From contig JACCUL010000482.1 of assembly GCA_013811855.1 (NCBI GenBank), forward strand, positions 1 to 8,822: 8,822 nucleotides of DNA, read 5' to 3'. Position 1 is the first letter of the stretch. Every line of letters begins with the position of its first letter. The DNA is from Acidimicrobiia bacterium (lineage in GTDB: Bacteria; Actinomycetota; Acidimicrobiia; Acidimicrobiales; Ilumatobacteraceae). A model generated the notes under the pieces. It searched no databases, was not told the origin of the DNA, and saw nothing but the letters and a program-made list of their open reading frames with translations. Position numbers and translations under genes: made by a program. Shown here in pieces: positions 1-6,671 of this stretch.

Positions 1-8
1 GTGCTGGA

Positions 9-190
9 ACTCAAAGGCACGCGTCGGCAGCGTAGGTGCGCAGCTCGCGCCCAAACGCGTGAGCAGGACGTTGACGCGTTTGTACACCGAGCGTCGCCCG
101 AGCGCGCGCTAGCGCACAAACGCCTGACACGACATCTCACGCGTTTGTGCACCAACCGTCGCCCAGGCGCGCGCTACTGAACAAACGCGT
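9..190. repeat. Diverged tandem repeat, 65-bp period, 50-bp unit with inverted ends
   Basis: Two 50-bp units at 74-123 and 139-188 align without gaps and match at 42 of 50 positions by hand count; they are separated by 15 bp, giving a 65-bp period. Each unit opens with ACGCGTTTGT and closes with ACAAACGC, so its ends are inverted repeats. In the second copy the arms extend to a perfect 10-bp pair (139-148 with 181-190); the first keeps 8 bp (76-83 with 116-123). The closing motif recurs as CCAAACGC at 51-58, exactly 65 bp before the first unit's end, so the right half of a third, decayed copy (9-58) is probably present. The array ends three bases past the phosphatase stop codon. There is no T-tract, so an intrinsic terminator is not shown. 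I do not recognise the family. Confidence 0.75.
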
Positions 191-193
191 TCT

Positions 194-871
194 TCAGCGG
201 GTGCGATCGGCGCGGTCGAGGTGCTCGACGTCGGAGAGGGCGGTCAGGCTGAAGGTGTAGCCGTCACCCAGCGGGATGGCCTCCAACCGGCTGATGGAGG
301 CGTGACCGAGCACCATGCGGTCCCATTCCCACGGCGTCGGCTGCATGCCCAGCAGGTGGCAGATCGTGACCGAGTTGGTGCCGGCGTGGGCCACGAGCGC
401 GATGCGCCGACCGGGCTCGGCGATCCGCCACACCGGCAGGTCGCCGTCGACCCGCTCGACGCCGCGGTCACCAAGGAACTTCTCAGCCCCCAACCGCATG
501 CGGGCGACGAACTCGCGCATCGACTCGCCGCCGGGCAGACCGTCCCAGTGGGCGATCGAGGGCCGGGCCTTCAGCTCGGCGTACGCCTCGGCCGCCCGCT
601 GCGACGGAGTGCCGTGCCACTTCGGGTCGCGGATCTCCTCCAGCCACGGATCGACCTGCTCCCGGCGCTGCAGCGCCTCGAGGAGCGGCGCCGCCGTCTG
701 GCGGGCTCGCTGCAGCGGTGACACGAGGATCTCGTCGAACGTCTCGTCGGCCAGGGCCGGTCCCAGCGCCGCGGCCTGGCGGTGCCCGAGCGCGGTCAGC
801 GGGGGGTCGACGACGTTGAGGCCGTCGAGCACCCACTGCGGCTGCGCGTGTCGGACGAGCACCAGCTCCAC
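194..871 (-). CDS. Histidine phosphatase family protein (phosphoglycerate-mutase-like)
   Basis: A 225-residue cytosolic protein of the histidine phosphatase superfamily, which hydrolyses phosphate esters through a phosphohistidine intermediate. The RHG-type motif is at the extreme N-terminus as LVRHA (Arg7, nucleophile His8). It is followed by the usual PLTALGHRQA stretch (24-33), the second Arg in SPLQRARQTA (Arg55 or Arg57), a Glu pair at 78-79 as candidate acid/base, and the second catalytic His in LVAHAG (His162). All catalytic positions seem intact and the length is normal for the family. The substrate cannot be read from sequence: SixA, CobC and broad-specificity phosphatases share this core. 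The start is GTG at 871, because the catalytic motif begins within six residues and TACGCT lies 6 nt upstream, suggesting a leaderless message. It stands alone, divergent from the DUF2510 gene. Confidence 0.93.
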   Translation of the reverse strand: MELVLVRHAQPQWVLDGLNVVDPPLTALGHRQAAALGPALADETFDEILVSPLQRARQTAAPLLEALQRREQVDPWLEEIRDPKWHGTPSQRAAEAYAELKARPSIAHWDGLPGGESMREFVARMRLGAEKFLGDRGVERVDGDLPVWRIAEPGRRIALVAHAGTNSVTICHLLGMQPTPWEWDRMVLGHASISRLEAIPLGDGYTFSLTALSDVEHLDRADRTR

Positions 872-877
872 GCGACG

Positions 878-883
878 AGCGTA
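878..883 (-). promoter_or_regulatory. Putative -10 element of a leaderless promoter (phosphatase)
   Basis: The minus strand reads TACGCT, then six bases, then the GTG start at 871. The same hexamer with the same six-base gap precedes the GTG start of the protease gene at 7508. I see no convincing Shine-Dalgarno sequence and no clear -35 box. A second candidate, TAGACC, lies just upstream at 884-889. Confidence 0.35.
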
Positions 884-898
884 GGTCTAGAGTCCGTC

Positions 899-928
899 GA
901 GTGAGCGAGCACGGAGTGCGAGCGAGCA
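899..928. repeat. GAGCGAGC-type intergenic repeat, two copies
   Basis: In the 121-bp divergent gap between the phosphatase and the DUF2510 gene, the octamer GAGCGAGC occurs twice (903-910 and 920-927), in the local contexts GTGAGCGAGC and GTGCGAGCGAGC. The same octamer occurs at other gene boundaries of this window. Its role is unknown; it could be a binding site, a repeat family, or composition-driven simple sequence. Confidence 0.5.
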
Positions 929-978
929 GGCATTACGGCGCTTTCGCTCGTTGGTGCTCATGCGCCGTCGCCGAGATC

Positions 979-983
979 GAGGT
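979..983 (+). promoter_or_regulatory. Ribosome binding site deciding the DUF2510 gene start
   Basis: GAGGT lies nine bases before ATG 993. The upstream alternatives TTG 951 and ATG 960, and the downstream ATG 1011, have no comparable purine-rich motif. Residues encoded before 993 are a run of Arg that looks non-coding. This supports 993 as the start. Confidence 0.45.
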
Positions 984-992
984 CGTCGCGGC

Positions 993-1742
993 ATGCCTCC
1001 GAACGCACCAATGAGCGGGTCGCCCGGCTGGCATCCGGACCCGTCCGGGCGGTACGAGTTCCGGTACTTCAACGGGACCACGTGGACCGGCGACGTGTCG
1101 ACCGGTGGGACCCGTTTCATCGACCTGTACCACCCGGCCAGCGAGCCGTCGGCCACGCCGCGGGGCCGCAATGGCCTGGCCATCGCGGCCATGGTCTGTG
1201 GGATCGTCGCCTGCGTCATCGGCTGGCTGCCGTTCGTGGCCTTCGGCGGCATCGTGCTCGCCGTCCTCGCCCTGTGCTTCGGCGTCATCGCACTGCGCCG
1301 GGCCCGGCTCGGTGGACGGGGCCGGGGCATGGCCATCGCCGGCATCGCCACCGGCGCCGGCGGTGTGGCCCTGTCGGTGGTCGGGATCGTGCTCAGCGTG
1401 CTGTTCCTGCGCTGGTACGACGACTACCAGAACCCCGAACCGGCCGACGCGTCGATCACCTCGTGCGCGGCCACGGGCGACCGCGTCGTCGCCGAGGGCA
1501 CGATCACCAACGTCGGCGACGAGCGCCAGAGCTACACCGTGCTCGTGCGCTTGGCGGCTGACACCTTCCTCGGCGGGAGGCGCGAACGCGTCGACGTCCC
1601 TGGGCTGGATCCCGGCGAGTCCGCCGAGTTCACGGCCTTCGTGATCGTGGAGCGCGGCGCGACGCCGGAGGCGCCGACGTGTGACGTGCTGCGCATCGAC
1701 GGGCCGCTGCCGATGGGCGTCGATCCGGAGGCCGACGGCTGA
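993..1742 (+). CDS. DUF2510-DUF4190 membrane protein with extracytoplasmic C-terminal domain
   Basis: A 249-residue protein of unknown function. Residues 11-34 are a DUF2510 module (GWHPDPSGRY, then FNGTTWT). Residues 59-137 match the DUF4190 pattern: NGLAIAAMVCGI, a hydrophobic stretch (about 62-100), a basic loop (RRARLGGRGRG), and a second hydrophobic segment (113-138). The remaining ~110 residues look like a beta-rich domain: Cys158, an EGTITNVG segment, a YTVLVRL strand, DPGESAEF and Cys230. This resembles FxLYD-type domains that sit outside the membrane, and the two Cys could form a disulfide. DUF2510 is thought to act as a small binding module, but its ligand is unknown. The start at 993 is chosen for its Shine-Dalgarno sequence; starts at 951, 960 and 1011 are possible. 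The stop codon abuts that of the convergent exporter gene. Confidence 0.85.
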   Translation: MPPNAPMSGSPGWHPDPSGRYEFRYFNGTTWTGDVSTGGTRFIDLYHPASEPSATPRGRNGLAIAAMVCGIVACVIGWLPFVAFGGIVLAVLALCFGVIALRRARLGGRGRGMAIAGIATGAGGVALSVVGIVLSVLFLRWYDDYQNPEPADASITSCAATGDRVVAEGTITNVGDERQSYTVLVRLAADTFLGGRRERVDVPGLDPGESAEFTAFVIVERGATPEAPTCDVLRIDGPLPMGVDPEADG

Positions 1743-1749
1743 TCAGCCG
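1736..1749. repeat. 14-bp perfect palindrome formed by two abutting convergent stop codons
   Basis: The sequence CGGCTGATCAGCCG is perfectly self-complementary. It is centred on the junction between TGA of the plus-strand DUF2510 gene (1740-1742) and TGA of the minus-strand exporter gene (1743-1745). As RNA it could form a 5-bp stem with a GAUC loop in either transcript. There is no T-tract on either side, so calling it a terminator would be speculative. Confidence 0.6.
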
Positions 1750-3563
1750 GGGAGCAGGTCGCCCTGCTCTGCGGTCGTCGCCGTCATCCACGCCTCGTAC
1801 AGGCGGCTGTAGATCCCGTCGCCGAGCACGAGCGCATCGTGCGGCCCGTCCTCCACGACCACGCCACGGTCGAGCACGAGCACCCGATCGGCCCGGGCCG
1901 CCGTCGACAGGCGGTGGGCGATGGCGATCGTCGTGCGGCCCTCGGCCAGTCGGGTCAGCGCGCGCGAGATGCGCACCTCGGTGAGCGCGTCCACCGACGA
2001 CGTGGCCTCGTCGAGCACGAGCACGTCGGGATCGGCGACGCCGGCCCGCACGAGTGCCACCAGTTGCCGCTCGCCCGCCGACAGCTGCTCGCCGCGCTCG
2101 CCGACCTCGGTCATCATCCCCTCGGGCAGGGTCGCCACCCACTCACGCAGGTCGAGGCGGTCGACGACGGCCTCCATGTCGTCGATCGACGTCCCCGGCC
2201 GAGCGAAGCCGACGTTCTCGGCCATCGTCCCCGTGAAGAGGAACGGCTCCTGGGACACCACGACGAGCCGTTGGCGCAGATCGTCGTTCGAGACCTGCCG
2301 CAGCGGGACGGCGCCGAGACGGATCTCGCCGATCGTCGGATCGGCGAAGCGGGCGATGAGGCGCCCCAGGGTCGTCTTGCCCGAGCCGGTCTCGCCGACG
2401 ACGGCGACCTGCTGGCCGGCCGGGATGTACACGTTGACGTGGCGCAGCACGGCGTCGTCGGCGCTGCTGGCGAGACCTCGCGTGGGGTAGGAGAACGTGA
2501 CGTCGCAGATGTCGATGTCGAGCGAGCCGACGGGCAGCGGTCGCGGGTGCTCGGGCGGCGGGGGCCCGATCGGCAGGTCGAGCACGCCGAGCACGCGGCG
2601 CAGGCCGGCCACCGCCGTCTGGGTCTGGTCGAGGACCTCGGTGAACTCGGCGATCGGTTCGAGGAACCGGTAGGTCAAGAAGATGAACCCGATCATCGCC
2701 CCGGCCGTCAGCGCGCTCGACGGCCCGCGGGCCACGCCGGTCAGCACGACGGCCGCGACGGTGAGGACGGAGAACACCTCCCCCGACGGGAACAGGAAGG
2801 CGCCGATCACGTTGGCCCGGATCTGCGCCGCCGCCTTGCGCTGCACGGCCTCGTCGGCCTCGGCGCCGAGCACCCGTCCGGCGTCGTAGGCCGTGATCGT
2901 CTCGGCGCCGGTGACGACCTCGGTGATCGCCGAGAGCATCTCGCCGTTGCGTTCGCGAGCTTTGTCGTACGCGACCACGAGGTGCCGTTGGACGAGGCGC
3001 AGGACGACGGCCAGCGGCGCGGCCACGGCGAACGCGACGAGGGCGAGGATCCAGTCGTAGGCCAGCATGACCGAGGCGACGAGGATCATCAGCGGTCCGT
3101 CGAGCAACCACGCCAGCCCGCCCCACTGGAAGAACTGGGCGAGCGTCTCGATGTCGCTCGTCACCCGGGCGACGAGCGCGCCGCGCCGCTCCTCGTTGTG
3201 GTCGGCGAGGCTGATGCGGTGGATGTGGGCGATGAGGCGGGACCGCAGGTCGAACAATGCGGCCTCGCTGCGCCGCCCCAGCCGGACGACGGCCTGGCGC
3301 TGTGCGGCCCCGGCGATGAGCAGGGCGACGGCGGCCACGATGGCGAAGACGACGACGAGCCCGACGCGCACGCCACCGTCGCGCACGATGCCCTTGTCGA
3401 TGGCCTGCTGGACGAGGATCGGCACGACGATCCGGCCGGTGGCCCCGACGGCCGCCAGCGCCCACGTCACTCCGAGTCCCTGGCGCAGCACCGGCGCCTC
3501 CTGGAGCCCCCGGTTGATCGTGTGGACGGCCGAGAACCGCCCGATGGGTTCAGTCACTGGCAC
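1743..3563 (-). CDS. ABC exporter half-transporter, subunit 2 (canonical Walker B and H-loop)
   Basis: A 606-residue fused permease/ATPase of the type IV (MsbA/Sav1866-like) exporter fold. The first ~310 residues hold six hydrophobic segments (about 30-55, 67-88, 150-170, 172-190, 255-276, 286-305). A Pro-rich linker near 332-344 leads to the ATPase: Walker A GETGSGKTT (390-398), Q-loop Gln438, signature LSAGE (494-498) instead of LSGGQ, Walker B DVLVLDE with catalytic Glu519, and H-loop His550 in IAHRLST. Its own Walker B and switch His are thus intact, whereas its signature is non-canonical. It overlaps the upstream half-transporter by 14 bp, indicating translational coupling and a heterodimer. 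The start is GTG 3563; GTG 3557, preceded by GGGTGG, is a close alternative. The substrate is unknown; drug, lipid or peptide export are all known for this family. Confidence 0.93.
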   Translation of the reverse strand: MPVTEPIGRFSAVHTINRGLQEAPVLRQGLGVTWALAAVGATGRIVVPILVQQAIDKGIVRDGGVRVGLVVVFAIVAAVALLIAGAAQRQAVVRLGRRSEAALFDLRSRLIAHIHRISLADHNEERRGALVARVTSDIETLAQFFQWGGLAWLLDGPLMILVASVMLAYDWILALVAFAVAAPLAVVLRLVQRHLVVAYDKARERNGEMLSAITEVVTGAETITAYDAGRVLGAEADEAVQRKAAAQIRANVIGAFLFPSGEVFSVLTVAAVVLTGVARGPSSALTAGAMIGFIFLTYRFLEPIAEFTEVLDQTQTAVAGLRRVLGVLDLPIGPPPPEHPRPLPVGSLDIDICDVTFSYPTRGLASSADDAVLRHVNVYIPAGQQVAVVGETGSGKTTLGRLIARFADPTIGEIRLGAVPLRQVSNDDLRQRLVVVSQEPFLFTGTMAENVGFARPGTSIDDMEAVVDRLDLREWVATLPEGMMTEVGERGEQLSAGERQLVALVRAGVADPDVLVLDEATSSVDALTEVRISRALTRLAEGRTTIAIAHRLSTAARADRVLVLDRGVVVEDGPHDALVLGDGIYSRLYEAWMTATTAEQGDLLPG

Positions 3564-5304
3564 CCACCCGCTCGGTCTCGAAGGCCTCGACCAGTTGGCG
3601 ATAACCGGGCTGGCGGTCCATCAGGTCGGTGTGCGGGCCGTGGTCGACGATGCGTCCGCCGGCGAGGAAGAGCACCTCGTCGGCGAGGGCGATCGTCGAG
3701 GGGCGCGACGCGACCATCAGGACCGTGGTGCCGCCGAACGCCGAGCGCAGGTTGCCGAGCACGGACGCCTCGGTCGCCGGGTCGAGCGCGGAGGTGGTGT
3801 CGTCGAGCAGCAGGAGCTCGGGTCGGCGGACGAGCGCCCGGGCCAGGGCGACGCGCTGACGCTGGCCGCCGCTGAAGCTGACGCCGCGCTCGCCGACCAC
3901 GGTCTCGAGGGCGTCACGCGTCTCCGCCACGAAGCGGTCGGCCTCGGCCAGGCGCAGCGCCTCCCAGACGGTGTCGTCGTCGTACGGCTCGCCGAGCGTC
4001 ACGTTGTGGCGCACGGTTCCGGAGAACAAGAAGGCCTCCTGGAACACGACCGAGCGCATCCCGGCCGTCGTGCGGACCCGCCCGCGGTCGGGCGCCACGA
4101 GGCCGCCGACGATCTCGACGAGCGTCGTCTTGCCCGAACCGGTCGGCCCGACGATGGCGACGACGCGCCCGGCGGCGACGTCGAACGACACGTCGGCCAG
4201 CGCCGGCCGCACCTCGCCGCGGAACGTGAAGGTGAGGTCGTTGACCTGGACGGCGCGCCCGGGATCGGCGGTGCCGATGGCCTGCCGCGGGTCGGGCTCG
4301 ACGGGCTCGTCGAGCACCTCGCGCAGACGGGCCCAGCCGGCCAGGGAGTGCGGCATCTCCGACAGCGCGTAGCCGATCAGGCGCAGCGGGAACACGAGCA
4401 GCGTGAACAAGTAGACAAAGCTGGACAGTTCGCCGACGGTGATGTGGCCGTCGCGGACACGAATCGCGCCGAGCACGACGAGGCCGACGTTGGCCATCGA
4501 CGGGATCACGTCGAGCAACGCCTCGAACGTCCCCCGTAGTCGCACCGCGCCCACCCGGGCATTCCTGAGACGCGACGCGATGACCGACAGCCGTTCGGTC
4601 TCGCGGGCCTCGGCGCCGTACGCCTTGACGAGCTGGACCCCGTCGAAGCTCTCGTGCACGCCGGCCGACAGCCGGCCGAGCTGGTCCTGGGCGTCGGTGT
4701 AGTACTGGTCGACGCGCTGCTGGTACACGACGTTCAGCCCGATGAGCACGGGGAACACGGCCACGGCGGCGGCGCCCATCACGCCGTCCTTGAGGATCAG
4801 CCAGGCCCCCGACACGAAGATCATCAGCACGACGCTGGTGGCGAACGGGATCGGGGCGAGCACGGCCGTGGCGGCGTCCGTGTCGACGCCGGCCCGAGCG
4901 ACGAGATCACCGTCGGCGCGCCGGTTGTGCCACGTCGACGGTTGCCGCACCAGGCGGTCGACGACGCTGGAGCTGAGCGTGGCGGCGATGCGTTGTTGGG
5001 CGCGACCGGCCCATGCCCGTCGCACGACGACGCCGGCGGCCCGCAGCACACCGATACCGATGACGAAACCCGCCCCGGTCAACGCCGTGCCCGTGGCGAC
5101 GTGACCCTCCTCGAAGCGGGGGAGGATCACCCGGTCGATGACCCACTCGACGGCCGCGGTCGAGGCGATCGTGCAGAGCGCGAACACGGAGGCGCCGGAG
5201 ACGGCGATGGCGAACGGTCGCGGGTGCAGCCGGATCTGGGCGCGCAGCATGGCGAACCCGTCGCGGGCGCGCTGCATCCCGCTCGTTCCCTGGCTCGCTC
5301 GCAC
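3550..5304 (-). CDS. ABC exporter half-transporter, subunit 1 (degenerate Walker B and H-loop)
   Basis: A 584-residue permease/ATPase with hydrophobic segments near 32-56, 72-96, 152-172, 175-195, 262-282 and 290-312, followed by an ATPase domain: Walker A GPTGSGKTT (386-394), Q-loop Gln422, signature FSGGQ (477-481), Walker B ELLLLDD (496-502) and D-loop SALD (505-508). Two catalytic positions are altered: the Walker B Glu is Asp502, and the H-loop His is Ser533 (VASRPST). In heterodimeric exporters such as TM287/288 the subunit with these changes contributes the Walker motifs of the non-hydrolysing site. It is the first gene of the operon. The start is uncertain: GTG 5304 lies 8 nt behind TAGACA, fitting a leaderless message, while ATG 5277 has AGGGA nine bases upstream and gives 575 residues. 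The extra codons contain an intergenic-type GAGCGAGC repeat, which favours the shorter form. Confidence 0.92.
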   Translation of the reverse strand: MRASQGTSGMQRARDGFAMLRAQIRLHPRPFAIAVSGASVFALCTIASTAAVEWVIDRVILPRFEEGHVATGTALTGAGFVIGIGVLRAAGVVVRRAWAGRAQQRIAATLSSSVVDRLVRQPSTWHNRRADGDLVARAGVDTDAATAVLAPIPFATSVVLMIFVSGAWLILKDGVMGAAAVAVFPVLIGLNVVYQQRVDQYYTDAQDQLGRLSAGVHESFDGVQLVKAYGAEARETERLSVIASRLRNARVGAVRLRGTFEALLDVIPSMANVGLVVLGAIRVRDGHITVGELSSFVYLFTLLVFPLRLIGYALSEMPHSLAGWARLREVLDEPVEPDPRQAIGTADPGRAVQVNDLTFTFRGEVRPALADVSFDVAAGRVVAIVGPTGSGKTTLVEIVGGLVAPDRGRVRTTAGMRSVVFQEAFLFSGTVRHNVTLGEPYDDDTVWEALRLAEADRFVAETRDALETVVGERGVSFSGGQRQRVALARALVRRPELLLLDDTTSALDPATEASVLGNLRSAFGGTTVLMVASRPSTIALADEVLFLAGGRIVDHGPHTDLMDRQPGYRQLVEAFETERVGASD

Positions 5305-5312
5305 GGGTCACG

Positions 5313-5318
5313 TGTCTA
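5313..5318 (-). promoter_or_regulatory. Putative -10 element of the ABC exporter operon
   Basis: The minus strand reads TAGACA eight bases before GTG 5304. Transcription starting about 6-8 nt downstream would give either a leaderless GTG message or a short leader of roughly 30 nt carrying AGGGA before ATG 5277. No -35 box is evident in the 71-bp divergent gap. Confidence 0.3.
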
Positions 5319-5361
5319 CCAGCGCCGCCGCCCGACGAGGGCCGGGGTTTCCGGCGACCCG

Positions 5362-5367
5362 TATCCT
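5362..5367 (+). promoter_or_regulatory. Putative -10 element of a leaderless promoter (5376 gene)
   Basis: TATCCT is followed after eight bases by the GTG start at 5376. There is no distinct, well-spaced Shine-Dalgarno sequence, and the short distance leaves almost no leader. No good -35 match is seen about 17 bp upstream. Confidence 0.35.
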
Positions 5368-5375
5368 CCGGGGCG

Positions 5376-5888
5376 GTGAGGAACGGGTGGCGCGTGCTGA
5401 TCGTCGTGCTGATGGCCGGGTTCGCCGCGTTCTGGGTGTGGGCGCTGTTCTTTGCCTCCAAGGAGGCCGTCAACCGCATCCACGACCGCGCGTGGGCCGA
5501 GCGGGCCGCCGGCGTTTGCGCCGATCTCGACGAGCAACTCGTCGGGCTGACCGACTTGCGTCGCGTCGACGAGGACGATGCGGCGCTGCTGGCCGAACGG
5601 GCCGAGATCATCGATCGAGCGACGGACATCGTCGAGGCGACGCTCGACGAGGTCGTCGCCGTCGCGCCGACCGACGCCGCGGGTCGCGAGATCGTGCCGC
5701 AATGGGAGGCCGACTACCGCACGTGGCTCGAGGACCGCCGTCAGTACGCCGATGTGCTGCGCGACGGTCGTGACGAGGCGTTCAGGGAGAGCGCCGTCGA
5801 CGGCATCCCCATCTCCGAGAAGGTGGCCACGTTCGCCGGCGACAACGAGATGGCCGACTGCTCCCCACCCCAGGACCTGGCCCGTTGA
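5376..5888 (+). CDS. Small membrane-anchored protein of unknown function
   Basis: A 170-residue protein I cannot assign to a family. A short basic N-terminus (MRNGWR) precedes one hydrophobic segment at about 6-27, predicting an N-in anchor with the remaining ~140 residues outside the membrane. The exposed part is acidic and looks mostly helical, with an Asp/Glu/Leu/Ala-rich stretch (49-95) and a second charged stretch containing several aromatics (WEADYRTWLEDRRQY, 110-124). Two cysteines, Cys48 at the start and Cys162 near the end, could close the domain with a disulfide. There is no lipobox. Codon use matches the neighbours and the frame is uninterrupted, so it is probably a real gene. It is divergent from the ABC exporter by 71 bp. 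A functional link is possible but unsupported. The GTG start puts the hydrophobic segment at the N-terminus. Confidence 0.8.
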   Translation: MRNGWRVLIVVLMAGFAAFWVWALFFASKEAVNRIHDRAWAERAAGVCADLDEQLVGLTDLRRVDEDDAALLAERAEIIDRATDIVEATLDEVVAVAPTDAAGREIVPQWEADYRTWLEDRRQYADVLRDGRDEAFRESAVDGIPISEKVATFAGDNEMADCSPPQDLAR

Positions 5889-5908
5889 GCCGGACGGACT
5901 CGCGCCGT

Positions 5909-5989
5909 GATGGTCACTGGTGCACCATCGCGACGATGCGAGCGAGCGAGCGCCAGCGAGGGAGCGGCCAGCAACGGCCTGCGTGGCCG
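5909..5989. other. Convergent intergenic region with two small inverted repeats and GAGCGAGC repeats
   Basis: The 117-bp gap between the stop of the 5376 gene and the stop of the acyltransferase contains two short inverted repeats. One pairs GATGGT (5909-5914) with ACCATC (5924-5929) across a 9-nt loop; the other pairs CGGCCA (5965-5970) with TGGCCG (5984-5989) across 13 nt. Between them overlapping GAGCGAGC octamers run from 5940 to 5951. The convergent position suggests transcription termination, but neither hairpin has a T-tract. Confidence 0.35.
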
Positions 5990-6005
5990 GGGAACGCCAT
6001 TACGG

Positions 6006-6656
6006 TCATGGATCGTCGAGCCGGCGGACGATCGTGGCCGGGTTGCCGGCGACGATGCAGTTGTCCGGGATGTCGCCGCGTACGACGCTGCCGGCGGCGA
6101 CGACCACGTGGCGGCCGATCGTCGTTCCGGGAAGCACGATCGTCCCGTGGCCCAGCCACGACCCGGCGCCGACGCGCACCGGGCGTTCGGTCGGCGGCTG
6201 CCGGGAGATCGGCCGGTCGAGGTCCTCGAACCCGTGGTTCTGGTCGGTCACGTACACGTGGTGGCCGGTCCACACGTCGTCGCCGATCTCGATCGACAGG
6301 TGGCCGACGATCCCGCTGCCCCGCCCGAGCAGGCAGCGGTCACCGATGCGCACGACGGGATCGGTGACGCACTGCTGCCCGGGCGCCATGCCCGCCGACA
6401 GCACGGCGTGCGGGCCGATCACCGTCCCGCTCCCGATGTGGATGTAGCGCTCGTTGAAGATCGCCGTCGGCGGGAAGCAGATGACGCTCCCCGGCCCGAA
6501 CGCCCCGAACGCCCGCCCGCGGCGGGTGTCCGGGCCGATCGCACCCAGCTCCTGGACCTCGTGCCACGCCCGGTGGACGAGCTCACCGATGGCGTGTTTG
6601 ACGGCCGCGGCCGCCCGGTGCCACGGCGTGTCGGGGACGGGCGGGCGGCGCAGCAT
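6006..6656 (-). CDS. Left-handed beta-helix acyltransferase (hexapeptide repeat family)
   Basis: A 216-residue protein whose residues about 55-205 show the hexapeptide-repeat pattern of left-handed beta-helix O- or N-acyltransferases: IHIGSGTVIGPHAVLSAG (72-89), VVRIGDRCLLGRGSGI, LSIEIGDDVWTGHHVYV (120-136), RVGAGSWLGHGTIVLPGTTIG (161-181) and VVVAAGSVV. The loop DQNHG (138-142) carries His141, the position of the catalytic His in maltose/galactoside and WcaF-type enzymes. The ending GNPATIVRRL is the usual C-terminal signature. Such enzymes transfer acetyl groups, often to sugars of surface polysaccharides, and act as trimers. The acceptor cannot be deduced. About 50 N-terminal residues precede the helix and look helical. 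The start is ATG 6656, 15 bp after the protease stop, so it is probably the second gene of a two-gene operon. No strong Shine-Dalgarno sequence is seen. Confidence 0.9.
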   Translation of the reverse strand: MLRRPPVPDTPWHRAAAAVKHAIGELVHRAWHEVQELGAIGPDTRRGRAFGAFGPGSVICFPPTAIFNERYIHIGSGTVIGPHAVLSAGMAPGQQCVTDPVVRIGDRCLLGRGSGIVGHLSIEIGDDVWTGHHVYVTDQNHGFEDLDRPISRQPPTERPVRVGAGSWLGHGTIVLPGTTIGRHVVVAAGSVVRGDIPDNCIVAGNPATIVRRLDDP

Positions 6657-6671
6657 CGACGGGCCAGCGAG

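Noticed and set aside
1..180. Left-open plus-strand frame of 59 codons ending at TGA 178
   Set aside because: It is Arg-rich, runs through the 65-bp-period repeat and has no visible domain. It is more likely non-coding, though the tail of an upstream gene cannot be fully excluded.
74..190. Possible CRISPR array (two repeats around a short spacer)
   Set aside because: The units are 50 bp, only about 84% alike and separated by just 15 bp, with no cas genes; this does not fit CRISPR repeat-spacer geometry.
179..192. LexA/SOS-like box (GAAC ... GTTC) at the end of the repeat
   Set aside because: The half-sites are separated by six bases instead of the four of the actinobacterial SOS box, and the site lies beyond the 3' end of the phosphatase rather than before a start.
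1839..3875. 678-codon plus-strand open frame opposite the ABC exporter genes
   Set aside because: Its product is a His/Asp/Gly/Arg-rich low-complexity string with no domain pattern, and it lies antisense to two genes with complete ABC motifs. Long antisense frames are expected at this GC content.
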